Shown here piece by piece: positions 1 to 7,932 of a DNA stretch of 64,000 bases. The DNA is from JAQVEB01 sp028698105 (lineage in GTDB: Bacteria > Bacteroidota > Bacteroidia > Bacteroidales > Dysgonomonadaceae). Each line of letters starts with the position of its first letter. Within the stretch, counting starts at the first letter, position 1. The notes beneath the pieces were generated by a model, which searched no databases, had not been told where the DNA came from, and saw only the letters and a list, made by a program, of their open reading frames with translations. The stretch spans positions 75,993-139,992 of the forward strand of contig CAXYYA010000001.1 of the NCBI GenBank assembly GCA_964293155.1. Direction: 5' to 3'. Both the position numbers and the translations under genes were made by a program.

Positions 1-1782
1 TTTTTTATTGTCCATTTGCTCTTTCAACGCAGCCAGTTCCTCGATATCGCCAAGCGTTGTTTTTTCGAGCGCCGGAGTGGAAGACATATTGGAGTCGTCT
101 TTTTTACCGGGACGTTTCGATTTTCTGCCTGATGATTTATCGGATTGTTCATCTTCGAAAACACGGCTGTGCGAAACGATAATGCGTTTGGCATCTTTGT
201 TGAATTCGATCACTTTGAAATCGAGTTTTTCGTCGGCTTGAGCTTGCGAACCGTCTTCTTTCACCAGGTGTTTGGGTGTGGCAAAGCCTTCTACGCCATA
301 AGGAAGCGAGATAACCGCGCCTTTATCCAACATTTCAACCACAGTTCCTTCGTGTACGGAACCTACCGTGAAAATGGTTTCGAAAACATCCCACGGATTT
401 TCTTCCAACTGTTTGTGGCCGAGGCTCAAACGACGATTTTCTTTGTCGATTTCCAATACCTGTACTTCCATCGGCGCACCGATTTCGGTAACTTCGCTCG
501 GATGTTTGATCTTTTTCGTCCACGAAAGGTCGGAGATGTGTACCAGCCCTTCCACGCCTTCTTCGATTTCAACAAATGCGCCAAAGTTGGTGAAGTTGCG
601 AACCGTAGCCGTGTGCGTGCTGCCCACGGGATATTTTTGTTCGATGCTGTCCCATGGATCGGGTTTGAGTTGTTTCACGCCGAGGGACATTTTGCGGTCT
701 TCGCGATCGAGTGTAAGAACAACGGCTTCCACTTCTTCGCCAACGTTCATGAAATCCTGAGCGCTGTGCAGGTGCTGTGTCCAACTCATTTCCGATACGT
801 GGATCAAGCCTTCAACGCCCGGAGCGATTTCAACGAATGCGCCGTAATCGGCAATCACAACCACTTTTCCTTTCACGATATCGCCCACTTTCAGCGTTTC
901 ATCCAAAGCATCCCACGGATGCGGAGTTAACTGTTTTAAGCCGAGAGCGATACGTTTTTTCTCGTCGTCGAAATCGAGGATAACCACGTTGATCTTGTCG
1001 TCCAGATGAACTACTTCTTCGGGGTGTTGAATGCGTCCCCACGAAAGATCGGTGATATGCACCAGTCCGTCCACGCCGCCAAGGTCCACAAACACACCGT
1101 AAGAGGTAATGTTTTTGACGGTTCCTTCCAGGATTTGTCCTTTTTCGAGTTTCGAGATAATTTCTTTCTTCTGTTGTTCCAGCTCTTCTTCGATGAGCGC
1201 TTTGTGTGAAACAACCACGTTCTTGAATTCAGGATTGATCTTAACCACCTTGAATTCCATTGTTTTGTCAACAAAGATATCGTAATCGCGGATCGGCTTC
1301 ACATCAATTTGCGAGCCGGGCAGGAACGCTTCGATGCCGAACACGTCCACAATCATACCGCCTTTTGTACGGCATTTGATGTATCCTTTGATAACTTCGT
1401 TGTTTTCGAGCGCTGCGTTAACACGATCCCAGGAGCGCGAAGCGCGTGCTTTTTTGTGTGAAAGGACGAGCTGCCCTTTTTTGTCTTCCTGGCTTTCGAT
1501 GTAAACCTCTACTTCGTCGCCAACTTTCAGTTCAGGATTGTACCTGAATTCGTTTAGGGAAACAACGCCATCTGATTTGAAGCCGATGTTTACCACTACT
1601 TCGCGTTTGTTCATGGAGGTTACCGTACCGGTTACCACTTCTTTGTCGTTGATTTTGCTCAACGTATTGTCGTAGCTGTCGGTAAGTTGTTGTCGGTTTT
1701 CCTTGCTGTACGTCTCGCCTACAGCATACGCATCCCAATCGAAATCTTCTACGGGAGCAACATTTTTTAAATTGTCAGTCAT
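1..1782 (-). CDS. rpsA: 30S ribosomal protein S1 (3' end cut by window edge)
   Basis: This gene encodes ribosomal protein S1, which binds mRNA on the 30S subunit and helps initiation on leaders with weak Shine-Dalgarno sites, the usual case in Bacteroidota. The frame is open from an ATG at 1780-1782 (start MTDNLKNVAPVEDFDWD) to the left edge, 594 codons. It contains about six S1/OB repeats, with blocks such as GVDGLVHITDLSWGR, GVEGLIHVSEMSW and GVEGLVHISDLSWTKK, each followed by a (K/R)xxLGxKQL-type end. The tail after the last repeat is charged and low-complexity (SGRKSKRPGKKDD, then LKEQMDNKK). Family members are close to this length, so only a few residues plus the stop should be missing. 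The leader is A/U-rich with no clear ribosome-binding site, and a good promoter lies at 1842-1872. Confidence 0.97.
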   Translation of the reverse strand, partial: MTDNLKNVAPVEDFDWDAYAVGETYSKENRQQLTDSYDNTLSKINDKEVVTGTVTSMNKREVVVNIGFKSDGVVSLNEFRYNPELKVGDEVEVYIESQEDKKGQLVLSHKKARASRSWDRVNAALENNEVIKGYIKCRTKGGMIVDVFGIEAFLPGSQIDVKPIRDYDIFVDKTMEFKVVKINPEFKNVVVSHKALIEEELEQQKKEIISKLEKGQILEGTVKNITSYGVFVDLGGVDGLVHITDLSWGRIQHPEEVVHLDDKINVVILDFDDEKKRIALGLKQLTPHPWDALDETLKVGDIVKGKVVVIADYGAFVEIAPGVEGLIHVSEMSWTQHLHSAQDFMNVGEEVEAVVLTLDREDRKMSLGVKQLKPDPWDSIEQKYPVGSTHTATVRNFTNFGAFVEIEEGVEGLVHISDLSWTKKIKHPSEVTEIGAPMEVQVLEIDKENRRLSLGHKQLEENPWDVFETIFTVGSVHEGTVVEMLDKGAVISLPYGVEGFATPKHLVKEDGSQAQADEKLDFKVIEFNKDAKRIIVSHSRVFEDEQSDKSSGRKSKRPGKKDDSNMSSTPALEKTTLGDIEELAALKEQMDNKK

Positions 1783-1835
1783 TTGTTGTTGAAAAATAAA
1801 TAATTAAATAAGTTAGACATTATGTTGTTAAAAAA

Positions 1836-1885
1836 ACGGTGCAAAGATAGGTCGTTTTTTGTTACAAACCAATTCTTTGCACCGT
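1836..1885. repeat. Perfect 12-bp inverted repeat flanking the rpsA promoter
   Basis: ACGGTGCAAAGA at 1836-1847 is repeated as its exact reverse complement TCTTTGCACCGT at 1874-1885, with 26 bases between. On the minus strand one arm covers the rpsA -7 box and the other sits just upstream of the -33 box. It could be an operator, or simply a structure at the end of the upstream gene's transcript. The role is inference. Confidence 0.6.
1842..1872 (-). promoter_or_regulatory. rpsA promoter, Bacteroidota type
   Basis: Reading the minus strand there is TTG at 1872-1870, a 20-base spacer, and TATCTTTG at 1849-1842, a full match to the TAnnTTTG -7 box. Transcription would begin near 1835, giving a leader of about 50 bases. 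The -7 box lies inside one arm of the dyad at 1836-1885. Confidence 0.7.
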
Positions 1886-1974
1886 AAATTTTTGAATTTA
1901 TGGTGAATAAGTTCGTTGAATAATTTACGTTGAAGTAATTCTTACCGTTTACTTGTGTGATGCAGCGTTTGGGT

Positions 1975-2532
1975 TTACTCCTTTTCTTCGAGCAAAAGGC
2001 CTTCCGCCACTTTTTTACGCGTTCCTTTTCCGGCGATGTCTTCCACAAGTTGTAGCGCGAAATCGAACATCAGGCCGGGCCCTTTTCCGGTAGTGATATT
2101 TCCGTCTGTGGTAACGGGTTCTCCCGTAATTTCAGCTCCGATAAGTTCCGGTTCAAAACCCGGGTAGCAGGTGGCTTTTTTGCCGTCGAGCAAATCCAGT
2201 CCGCCCAATACCATGGGGGCGGCACAAATGGCGGCTACTTTTTTATTTTGCGAAGCAAAATTGTTGATCTGTTCTTTTAGACCTTCGTGCTCGTTGAGGT
2301 GTTTTGCACCGGGCATGCCGCCGGGGAGAACGAGGATATCGAGAGCCGAGAAATCTACATCGTTGAACAACTTGTCGGCCAACACGGGAACGTTGTGTGC
2401 CCCGGTTACTTTCAGGTCGTTTGTAACAGATACGGTTTCCACCGGGATTTCGGCACGGCGTAACACGTCCAGTGTGCCCAGCGCTTCAATTTCTTCGAAG
2501 CCGTCGGCTAAAAATAATGCTACTTTTTTCAT
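1975..2532 (-). CDS. DJ-1/PfpI family protein
   Basis: This 185-residue protein belongs to the DJ-1/ThiJ/PfpI superfamily (YajL/DJ-1 branch), class I glutamine-amidotransferase-like folds linked to oxidative or carbonyl stress. It shows the early acidic residue in ADGFEEIEA (about residue 15), the nucleophile-elbow cysteine in VAAICAAP (about residue 105) and the ending GPGLMFDFALQLVEDIAG seen in YajL-like proteins. The reading frame extends further upstream, but the ATG at 2532 gives the family N-terminus (MKKVALFLADGFEE) and lies 16 bases after the tonB stop, so I chose it. It is the last gene of the exbB-exbD-HEPN-MNT-tonB run and is probably co-transcribed. The exact substrate is unknown. 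Confidence 0.9.
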   Translation of the reverse strand: MKKVALFLADGFEEIEALGTLDVLRRAEIPVETVSVTNDLKVTGAHNVPVLADKLFNDVDFSALDILVLPGGMPGAKHLNEHEGLKEQINNFASQNKKVAAICAAPMVLGGLDLLDGKKATCYPGFEPELIGAEITGEPVTTDGNITTGKGPGLMFDFALQLVEDIAGKGTRKKVAEGLLLEEKE

Positions 2533-2548
2533 GTTGGATTTCCTTTCC

Positions 2549-3331
2549 TTAATTGAGATTGAACTTATACGTGATGGTGCCTTGCTGATTGTTCGTAGTT
2601 GTAACTGCATTGAATTTTGTTCTTCTTGCTGCTCTAAGGGCCTCGTTGCGTAGAGAAGTACTCGGTGTGTTTGTACCTTTTCCGATTTCAGCATGAATAA
2701 CGTTTCCAGCAGGATCCACAGTTATATTAACAACCACCGTACCGTAATCGTTCACCGTGTATGAAGGTTGTACGAGGCCGCCGGCGCCTAAACTCCTTCC
2801 GCCCAAGTTATACGACCCGATGCCTCCATTGCCTGTTGGCGAGCCCTGCTGCGAATTCCCTGTGGATACGCCCTGCGTGCCGGTACCTTCGGTGTTGCCC
2901 CGGCTTCCGGTGTTGGTTTCACCAAACAATCCCGACATCTGTTGGTTGATTTCCCGCCGACGGGCTTCTTCTTCCCGTTGCGCGCGCGCAGCTTCTTCCC
3001 TGCGGCGGCGCTCGTCGGCCAATAATTGCGCCTGGCGGCGTTCTTCTTCGCGACGGGCATTTACGTTGATAGACGGTTCTTCGTTTTGCGTGATAAGCGG
3101 TTGCTCGGGCGCATTGTCGGGAACGCTTGGCGTTGGCGTGGGAGCAGGTTCAGCAAACGTGGGTTCCGTGAAACCGCCCGCGTTCTCTTCGGTTCCGAAC
3201 ATAACGGGAATACCTTCGAGTTCTTGTGGAGGCGAAGCTAAGGTGAAATAAGAGAATAAAAGGATCAGCAGGAGCAATATCGCGAAGATAATTGTTCCTA
3301 CGGCGCCTCCTATTTTTTCTCTTGTGATCAC
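2549..3331 (-). CDS. tonB: Energy transducer TonB
   Basis: This 260-residue protein is TonB, which carries proton-motive-force energy from ExbB/ExbD to outer-membrane TonB-dependent receptors. It has a short cytoplasmic start, one membrane segment (about residues 8-32, with ILLLLILLFSYFTLA), a Pro/Glu-rich stretch with PTPTPSVPDNAPEQP, a highly charged helix (RREEERRQAQLLADERR), a Gly/Asn/Ser linker, and a C-terminal TonB domain (SYTVNDYGTVVVNITVDPAG to RRTKFNA). No ATG is available. I chose the GTG at 3331, 4 bases after the MNT stop; a GTG 14 codons further upstream (3373) would overlap that gene. It sits downstream of exbB, exbD and an unexpected HEPN-MNT pair. Confidence 0.9.
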   Translation of the reverse strand: MITREKIGGAVGTIIFAILLLLILLFSYFTLASPPQELEGIPVMFGTEENAGGFTEPTFAEPAPTPTPSVPDNAPEQPLITQNEEPSINVNARREEERRQAQLLADERRRREEAARAQREEEARRREINQQMSGLFGETNTGSRGNTEGTGTQGVSTGNSQQGSPTGNGGIGSYNLGGRSLGAGGLVQPSYTVNDYGTVVVNITVDPAGNVIHAEIGKGTNTPSTSLRNEALRAARRTKFNAVTTTNNQQGTITYKFNLN

Positions 3332-3335
3332 TTGC

Positions 3336-3704
3336 TTATTTTGTTTTATATGTAACTGTTGCTTCAGCAACACGATCGGAGTAAGCCGGTATTTCTTCCA
3401 AATGAATTTCTATACCGTGTTCGAGAATTTCCCTGACGAACGGATCGCTGTTGTTGAAATCTTCGAGCCTGAACAGATGCGGCTCTATACGGGTGTCAAT
3501 GGCTCTTCGCAAGCGCATTAAATCCATTTGGATATCGAAATAATCAAGATAGTTGGTAACTACAACCGCTATATCAATATCACTGTATCTTTTTGGAATA
3601 TTTTTTGCATATGATCCGAATAAAAGACATCTTGCCAGTTCATATTTCTGACTGACCGTTTTAGCATATCGAACAGCAATAGTTAAAGCATTGTCTCTAT
3701 CCAT
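3336..3704 (-). CDS. MNT-type minimal nucleotidyltransferase
   Basis: This 122-residue protein is a minimal nucleotidyltransferase of the DNA polymerase beta superfamily (MntA-like). The signature GSYAKNIPKRYSDID (about residues 30-44) fits G-S-x10-D-x-D, and a later acidic residue in DTRIEPHLFR can supply the third metal ligand. In known MNT-HEPN modules the MNT protein counteracts its HEPN partner, in some systems by AMPylating it. The gene overlaps the HEPN gene by 22 bases and ends 4 bases before the chosen tonB start, so it is tightly coupled to both. Whether this pair is an active toxin-antitoxin module is inference. Confidence 0.85.
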   Translation of the reverse strand: MDRDNALTIAVRYAKTVSQKYELARCLLFGSYAKNIPKRYSDIDIAVVVTNYLDYFDIQMDLMRLRRAIDTRIEPHLFRLEDFNNSDPFVREILEHGIEIHLEEIPAYSDRVAEATVTYKTK

Positions 3705-4087
3705 GAGCGTAATTGTTTTATTTTTTCAATCCATTTTGTCGTGAAATCGCGTGAACATCTCATGTAAAAACGCTTTTTGTAATCATCGTATCTTGCGTTT
3801 AAATTGAAAAGTGTGATTTCGTCTAACCATTCCGTTTGTTCAAAAGATAAATTCAGATCATTTAATTCGGCTAAGCGTAACAAATCATGAATGAATGGTG
3901 CCAATTTTCCGAACTTATCCACATACATCCCTTTCAACTGTTTTTCAAGCGAAAGATGCCCGACAAACAATGCCCAATGATAATGCCCTGTGTCATACAA
4001 CGAAAGCATGGTTTCAAAATCTTCTTCGGAAGAATTGATCCAATAATTTCTCATTTTTTCGACATCTATCTGTTCTTTATCCGGCAT
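3683..4087 (-). CDS. HEPN domain protein
   Basis: This 134-residue helical protein resembles HEPN-domain partners of minimal nucleotidyltransferases. Typical blocks are YWINSSEEDFETMLSLYDTGHYHWALFVGHLSLEKQLKG (about residues 14-52, where family members also have an HLxLEKxLK core), the FIHDLLRLAEL segment, and ARYDDYKKRFY near residue 105. I do not see the R-x4-6-H motif of ribonuclease-active HEPN proteins, so it may belong to the non-nuclease group. It starts at an ATG 29 bases after the exbD stop and overlaps the downstream MNT gene. It lies between exbD and tonB, an unusual place for a HEPN-MNT pair. Confidence 0.8.
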   Translation of the reverse strand: MPDKEQIDVEKMRNYWINSSEEDFETMLSLYDTGHYHWALFVGHLSLEKQLKGMYVDKFGKLAPFIHDLLRLAELNDLNLSFEQTEWLDEITLFNLNARYDDYKKRFYMRCSRDFTTKWIEKIKQLRSWIETML

Positions 4088-4116
4088 TTATTCAGACGTT
4101 GTATTTTGCAAACCGC

Positions 4117-4524
4117 TTAATTGGGCCTTGTCATTAACACCATCTTGAACTTATTTTGATTCGCGATGTCCAAAATCCGCACAATTTCGCGGTAGGGCAC
4201 TTCCTCATCCGCATACAACGCCACGAAAATATTCGGATCGGCGGTGTAAGCCGATTGCAGGAACGGAGTAATGGCATCGAAAGACACCCTGCGTTCCGTT
4301 TCGTTGCCGTTGGCAACATAATAATTCAGGTCTTTATCAATGGTAACCCGTGTGAGCGGCTTTGCCTGAGCCTGTTGTTGCGACTTGGGCAGGAGCACTT
4401 TTATGGAATTGGGCACCACAATGGTGGAAGTGATCATGAAAAAGATCAATAACAGGAAGATCACATCCGTCATGGATGCCATGCTGAAATTCGGTTCTAT
4501 CTTAAATCGTTGTTTTAAAGCCAT
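4117..4524 (-). CDS. exbD: Biopolymer transporter ExbD
   Basis: This 135-residue protein is ExbD, the single-span partner of ExbB in the proton-driven motor that energises TonB. It has a short cytoplasmic N-terminus (MALKQRFKIEPNFSMASMTD), one membrane helix with the conserved Asp at its start (SMTDVIFLLLIFFMITSTIVV, Asp near residue 20), and a periplasmic domain ending in VPYREIVRILDIANQNKFKMVLMT. The length is normal for the family. It follows exbB with a 76-base gap that holds a small palindrome, and is followed by the HEPN-MNT pair before tonB. Confidence 0.95.
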   Translation of the reverse strand: MALKQRFKIEPNFSMASMTDVIFLLLIFFMITSTIVVPNSIKVLLPKSQQQAQAKPLTRVTIDKDLNYYVANGNETERRVSFDAITPFLQSAYTADPNIFVALYADEEVPYREIVRILDIANQNKFKMVLMTRPN

Positions 4525-4563
4525 TTCTCAAGATTTTTAGACAAACGTTTTTTAGACTTGTAG

Positions 4564-4583
4564 AGACGCAATGCTTTGCGTCT
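4564..4583. repeat. REP-like palindrome between exbB and exbD
   Basis: AGACGCAA, a four-base loop, then TTGCGTCT form a perfect 8-bp hairpin inside the 76-base exbB-exbD gap. Hairpins of this look are common dispersed repeats, but I can show only one copy here. It could modulate exbD relative to exbB. Confidence 0.5.
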
Positions 4584-4600
4584 AAGCCAATAACCAACAG

Positions 4601-5314
4601 CTAAACCGCCGGTTCGTTCAGAATATCCATAAATTCCATAATACGCATTTCCATTTTGTTCACAATGCCTTTGATGCGCGTTGCCAGATAATTGTATGCA
4701 AAGAGTGCGATGATACCCACAATAAGTCCGCCTACGGTGGTTATAAGCGCTTCATAAATTCCGGTGGAAAGAATGTTCACATCCACGTTTGCTCCGGCGC
4801 CGGCCATGCTCATAAACGCTTTCACCATACCGGTAACGGTTCCCAGAAACCCGATCATGGGCGCGCCTGCGGCAGTAGTTGCCAGCACGGGCAACCCTTT
4901 TTCGAGTTTGGCGATCTCGATATTCCCCACATTTTCAACCGCTTCGGTGATATCGCTTGTGGGGCGGCCAAGACGTGAGATGCCTTTTTCAACCATTCGC
5001 GAAGCGGGAGTGTTTGTGGTGCGGCAAAGCGTTAGCGCCGAATCTATTTTTCCGTCGAGGATATAATCTTTTATGCGGTTCATGAAAGAATTGTCTTCTT
5101 TACCGGCGTTTCTGATCACCAGAATACGCTCTATCAGCACGTAAATGGATAGCAGCAGCAGAATGGCCAAGACAATCATAATCCAACCGCCTTTCAGCGC
5201 GAGGTCGAAAGCGTTCATCGTTGTTTCGGGAGTTGTGCCCAATGAGGTGGCAACCTGTTGTTGCGCCTGTTGAAGAGAGTCGTAGGCCGTTGGCGGTACT
5301 TGTAGCAAGTTCAT
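4601..5314 (-). CDS. exbB: MotA/TolQ/ExbB proton channel family protein
   Basis: This 237-residue protein is ExbB, the multi-span subunit of the Ton motor in the inner membrane. A Gln-rich N-terminal stretch (residues 1-40) is followed by a first membrane helix (WIMIVLAILLLLSIYVLIERI, about 44-64), a cytoplasmic loop, and two helices near 145-165 (PVLATTAAGAPMIGFLGTVTGM) and 185-210 (TTVGGLIVGIIALFAYNYLA), as in the family. It is the first gene of the exbB-exbD-HEPN-MNT-tonB-DJ-1 run. A TATCTTTA box at 5410-5403, one mismatch from the -7 consensus, may be its promoter; I found no clear -33 box. Confidence 0.95.
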   Translation of the reverse strand: MNLLQVPPTAYDSLQQAQQQVATSLGTTPETTMNAFDLALKGGWIMIVLAILLLLSIYVLIERILVIRNAGKEDNSFMNRIKDYILDGKIDSALTLCRTTNTPASRMVEKGISRLGRPTSDITEAVENVGNIEIAKLEKGLPVLATTAAGAPMIGFLGTVTGMVKAFMSMAGAGANVDVNILSTGIYEALITTVGGLIVGIIALFAYNYLATRIKGIVNKMEMRIMEFMDILNEPAV

Positions 5315-5424
5315 TCAGAAAAATTTTTAATCTTGTTGTTTTTTATAGATGGATTGAAACGATCGCTCATTAATCTTTCTCAATCTTCATTAATATGAGG
5401 TGTAAAGATAATAACTTAATGAGT

Positions 5425-6156
5425 TTAACCCTGATTTTCGGGCATTTTTAAACAATTTTTATAGGCTTTTACTGTTTTTTCCAAGCCCATGTACAGGGCG
5501 TCGCTCACCAGCGCATGTCCGATAGATACTTCTTTTAACCACGGGATGTTCACGTAAAGGTAATGCAGGTTATCCAGGTTCAGATCATGTCCCGCGTTTA
5601 CTCCCAAGCCCAATTTTTTTGCCACCGAGGCCGCTTCCAAAAATGGCGCGAGCGCCTCTTCCCTGTTTTTTACGTACGCTTCGGCATAAGGCCCTGTGTA
5701 TAGCTCAATGCGGTCTGTACCTATGGCCGATGCACCTTCCACCATTCGTGGATCGGCGTTCACGAAAATAGATGTTCTGATGCCGAATGCCTGCAGATCG
5801 CTCACAATTTCCGTCAGGAAATCCTTGTGCGCGATGGTGTCCCATCCGGCATCGGAAGTAATGGCATCGTGGGCATCGGGTACCATGGTAACCTGCGTAG
5901 GCCTTACTTGTTTGATAAGAGAGATGAATTCCGGCGTAGGATTCCCTTCGATATTAAATTCCGTATAAACCTTCGCTTGCAAATCGAAGACATCGGAGCG
6001 GCGGATATGCCTTTCGTCAGGCCGGGGATGGACGGTAATGCCATCTGCTCCAAAGGCTTGGCAATCAATAGCCACCTGCAGGACGTCGGGTAAATTTCCA
6101 CCGCGCGAATTGCGAAGTGTGGCTATCTTATTGATATTTACACTTAATTTTGTCAT
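5425..6156 (-). CDS. pdxJ: Pyridoxine 5'-phosphate synthase
   Basis: This 243-residue TIM-barrel enzyme condenses 3-amino-1-hydroxyacetone 1-phosphate with 1-deoxy-D-xylulose 5-phosphate to make pyridoxine 5'-phosphate, the last ring-forming step of DXP-dependent vitamin B6 synthesis. Family signatures are LSVNINKIATLRNSRGG (start), DGITVHPRPDERHI (about residues 38-51), TMVPDA, RIELYTGPYA, GLGVNAGHDLNLDNL and the C-terminal EVSIGHALVSDAL. The ATG at 6156 is preceded by AGGAG at a suitable distance. It is divergent from the ACT-like/nadK pair and is followed, 110 bases later, by exbB. PdxJ supplies the cofactor used by aminotransferases such as that at 58219-59415. Confidence 0.97.
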   Translation of the reverse strand: MTKLSVNINKIATLRNSRGGNLPDVLQVAIDCQAFGADGITVHPRPDERHIRRSDVFDLQAKVYTEFNIEGNPTPEFISLIKQVRPTQVTMVPDAHDAITSDAGWDTIAHKDFLTEIVSDLQAFGIRTSIFVNADPRMVEGASAIGTDRIELYTGPYAEAYVKNREEALAPFLEAASVAKKLGLGVNAGHDLNLDNLHYLYVNIPWLKEVSIGHALVSDALYMGLEKTVKAYKNCLKMPENQG

Positions 6157-6327
6157 TTTTTACTCCTGTAATTTTACCAAACGCGAAACGCAGTATTTAT
6201 CGCAGTAAATGTGTATTTTATACGTAAACAAAACATAAAATATCACTCGCTCACGTTTTGTAACCAAATTTTTTACATCTTTGTAAAATCAAATACAAAA
6301 GTAATACGAATTAACCGTTTTGTGGAT

Positions 6328-6705
6328 ATGCCAACCAAAGAATTTATCAAAAATCAGGTAGAAAGATTTACTTCGGCTGTTACACCCGAACAGTTTACCG
6401 ACCTTACGGAACGGGAAAATTCGCTGCTGATCCTTGAAGTTGGGTTAAAAGACTATACGCTAACGGAAATTGCACGGATTGTGGAAAGCAACAATGCGCA
6501 TGTGCTGAATCTCGCGATGCTTCCCGTTTCCGATGGTTCAACGTTACTTATTTCCATTAAACTTGATGTTTCGGACTTAACACTTATTTTACGCAGTTTT
6601 GAGCGATTTAACTACAACGTGTTGTATCATTACATGAAAGAGGGCGAGATAAACGATCAGCAGAAGGAAAGGCTCAATGAATTGCTTTATTATTTGGATA
6701 TGTAG
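6328..6705 (+). CDS. Small ACT-like domain protein upstream of nadK
   Basis: This 125-residue protein has one apparent regulatory domain: SLLILEVGLKDYTLTEIARIV, then ESNNAHVLNLAMLPVSDG and ISIKLDVSDLTLILRSFERF read as the beta-alpha-beta-beta-alpha-beta pattern of ACT-like folds, ending in NYNVLYHYMKEGEINDQQKERLNELLYYLDM. From memory, Bacteroidales genomes often carry a CBS-pair protein just before nadK whose C-terminal part looks like this; here the CBS pair is missing and only about 25 other residues precede the ACT-like part. The ATG at 6328 fits better than an upstream in-frame ATG at 6211, which lies in promoter-like DNA. The stop is 49 bases before nadK. Function unknown. Confidence 0.75.
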   Translation: MPTKEFIKNQVERFTSAVTPEQFTDLTERENSLLILEVGLKDYTLTEIARIVESNNAHVLNLAMLPVSDGSTLLISIKLDVSDLTLILRSFERFNYNVLYHYMKEGEINDQQKERLNELLYYLDM

Positions 6706-6754
6706 TTTTAGGCTGAAAATTTCCGCGCACCTATATCGAAAAATCCCAGAAAAA

Positions 6755-7639
6755 ATGAAAATAGCTTTATTCGGCAGTACGCATCCCGATAAAAATCCGC
6801 AGATGGAGGCACATATTTTTAACGTTTGCAAAACGATAAAAAAATTCCCCATTGAGCTTTATATGCCCGATACGCTTTTCTACTCGTTTTCACGTAATAT
6901 GCAGGATAACATGCGGCCCATGGCCTTGTTATTCGATGTAGTGCCGCCGGTTGACATGGCGTTTAGCGTGGGTGGCGACGGCACGTTCCTGCGTACCGCG
7001 GCAACAATCGGCGAGGCCGATATTCCCATTCTGGGAATAAATATCGGGCGATTGGGCTTTCTGGCGGATATTGGCTGCGATGATCTGGAAACCACGCTGC
7101 GCGAGATTGTGAACGAAAAATATAGGGTGGAGGAACGTTTGTTGCTGGAAATATCAACCAAAGGCGACTTCACGTCTTTCGATAATATCCGGGCGCTCAA
7201 CGAAGTGGCTATCCTTAAACAAGATACGGCATCTATGCTGTCCATTCACGCCTACATCAACGATGAATACCTCACGTCGTACCAATCCGACGGATTGGTC
7301 ATAGCCACTCCAACCGGCTCTACGGCTTATTCATTGAGCATCGGGGGCCCCATTCTGGCGCCCACTTCGCCCAGCATTATTCTGGCAGCTATCGCGCCGC
7401 ACAGCCTCACGGCTCGCCCACTTGTGGTGGGCGACGACAGCCGGATATCGCTGAAAATAGAAAGTCGCAGCAAGCAATATTTGGTATCGCTCGACGGGCA
7501 ATCGCAGATTTTGCACGAAAGCACTACCCTTGAAATATACAAAGCGCCTTATACCCAAAAAGTGGTAAAGCGCTTTGGCCACACGTTCTTCGAAACGCTT
7601 CGCGATAAACTGATGTGGGGTGCGGATGTGAGGATATAA
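6755..7639 (+). CDS. nadK: NAD kinase
   Basis: This 294-residue enzyme phosphorylates NAD to NADP. Diagnostic motifs are the GGDGTFL nucleotide motif in VGGDGTFLRTA (about residues 70-80), NIGRLGFLADI, the NE motif in ALNEVAILK, and SDGLVIATPTGSTAYSLSIGGPI (read in two parts, about 182-204), which builds the NAD site. The start at 6755 gives the family N-terminus MKIALFGSTHPDK; an upstream in-frame ATG would overlap the preceding gene. It follows the ACT-like gene with a 49-base gap and is probably co-transcribed with it. The next genes run toward it on the other strand. Confidence 0.97.
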   Translation: MKIALFGSTHPDKNPQMEAHIFNVCKTIKKFPIELYMPDTLFYSFSRNMQDNMRPMALLFDVVPPVDMAFSVGGDGTFLRTAATIGEADIPILGINIGRLGFLADIGCDDLETTLREIVNEKYRVEERLLLEISTKGDFTSFDNIRALNEVAILKQDTASMLSIHAYINDEYLTSYQSDGLVIATPTGSTAYSLSIGGPILAPTSPSIILAAIAPHSLTARPLVVGDDSRISLKIESRSKQYLVSLDGQSQILHESTTLEIYKAPYTQKVVKRFGHTFFETLRDKLMWGADVRI

Positions 7640-7676
7640 CTCAGGGTTCAGCAACTAATCGCTGTTGCGTGCCCGG

Positions 7677-7856
7677 TTATTCCCCTTCTTCGTTGTAGTC
7701 TTCTTCCATGAAAGAATCCTCGATCGTTATTTCCTCCTTATACGGAAACAACTTATCCAACCCGAGGATCATCAGGTAAAAAAGGATCATGAACACAAAC
7801 ACTCCCACGATTCCTATTCCGGCTATTTCCAATGCTTTATCTATTGTTTCCGTCAT
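7677..7856 (-). CDS. Tiny OadG-like single-span protein
   Basis: This short frame encodes 59 residues, starting at an ATG at 7856 and ending with TAA at 7677-7679. Residues 12-35 form one hydrophobic helix (GIGIVGVFVFMILFYLMILG), followed by LDKLFPYKEEITIEDSFMEEDYNEEGE, a very acidic tail. OadG/gamma-type subunits of Na+-pump decarboxylases are small single-span proteins with a charged cytoplasmic tail, and this gene lies 76 bases downstream of a beta-subunit gene, so I read it as a gamma-like partner. It is the last gene of the mmd cluster. Homology is not strong enough by eye to be sure. Confidence 0.65.
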   Translation of the reverse strand: MTETIDKALEIAGIGIVGVFVFMILFYLMILGLDKLFPYKEEITIEDSFMEEDYNEEGE

Positions 7857-7932
7857 GCGTGTAATAACTTAAATGAATGACTAAATTGTAATAATTCTTC
7901 TTGTCCTCCTCTTGTGGGTGAGTTAGAGGGGG

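Noticed and set aside
7665..7880. 71-codon plus-strand frame downstream of nadK
   Set aside because: The minus strand of the same interval encodes a plausible OadG-like protein; this frame is its shadow.
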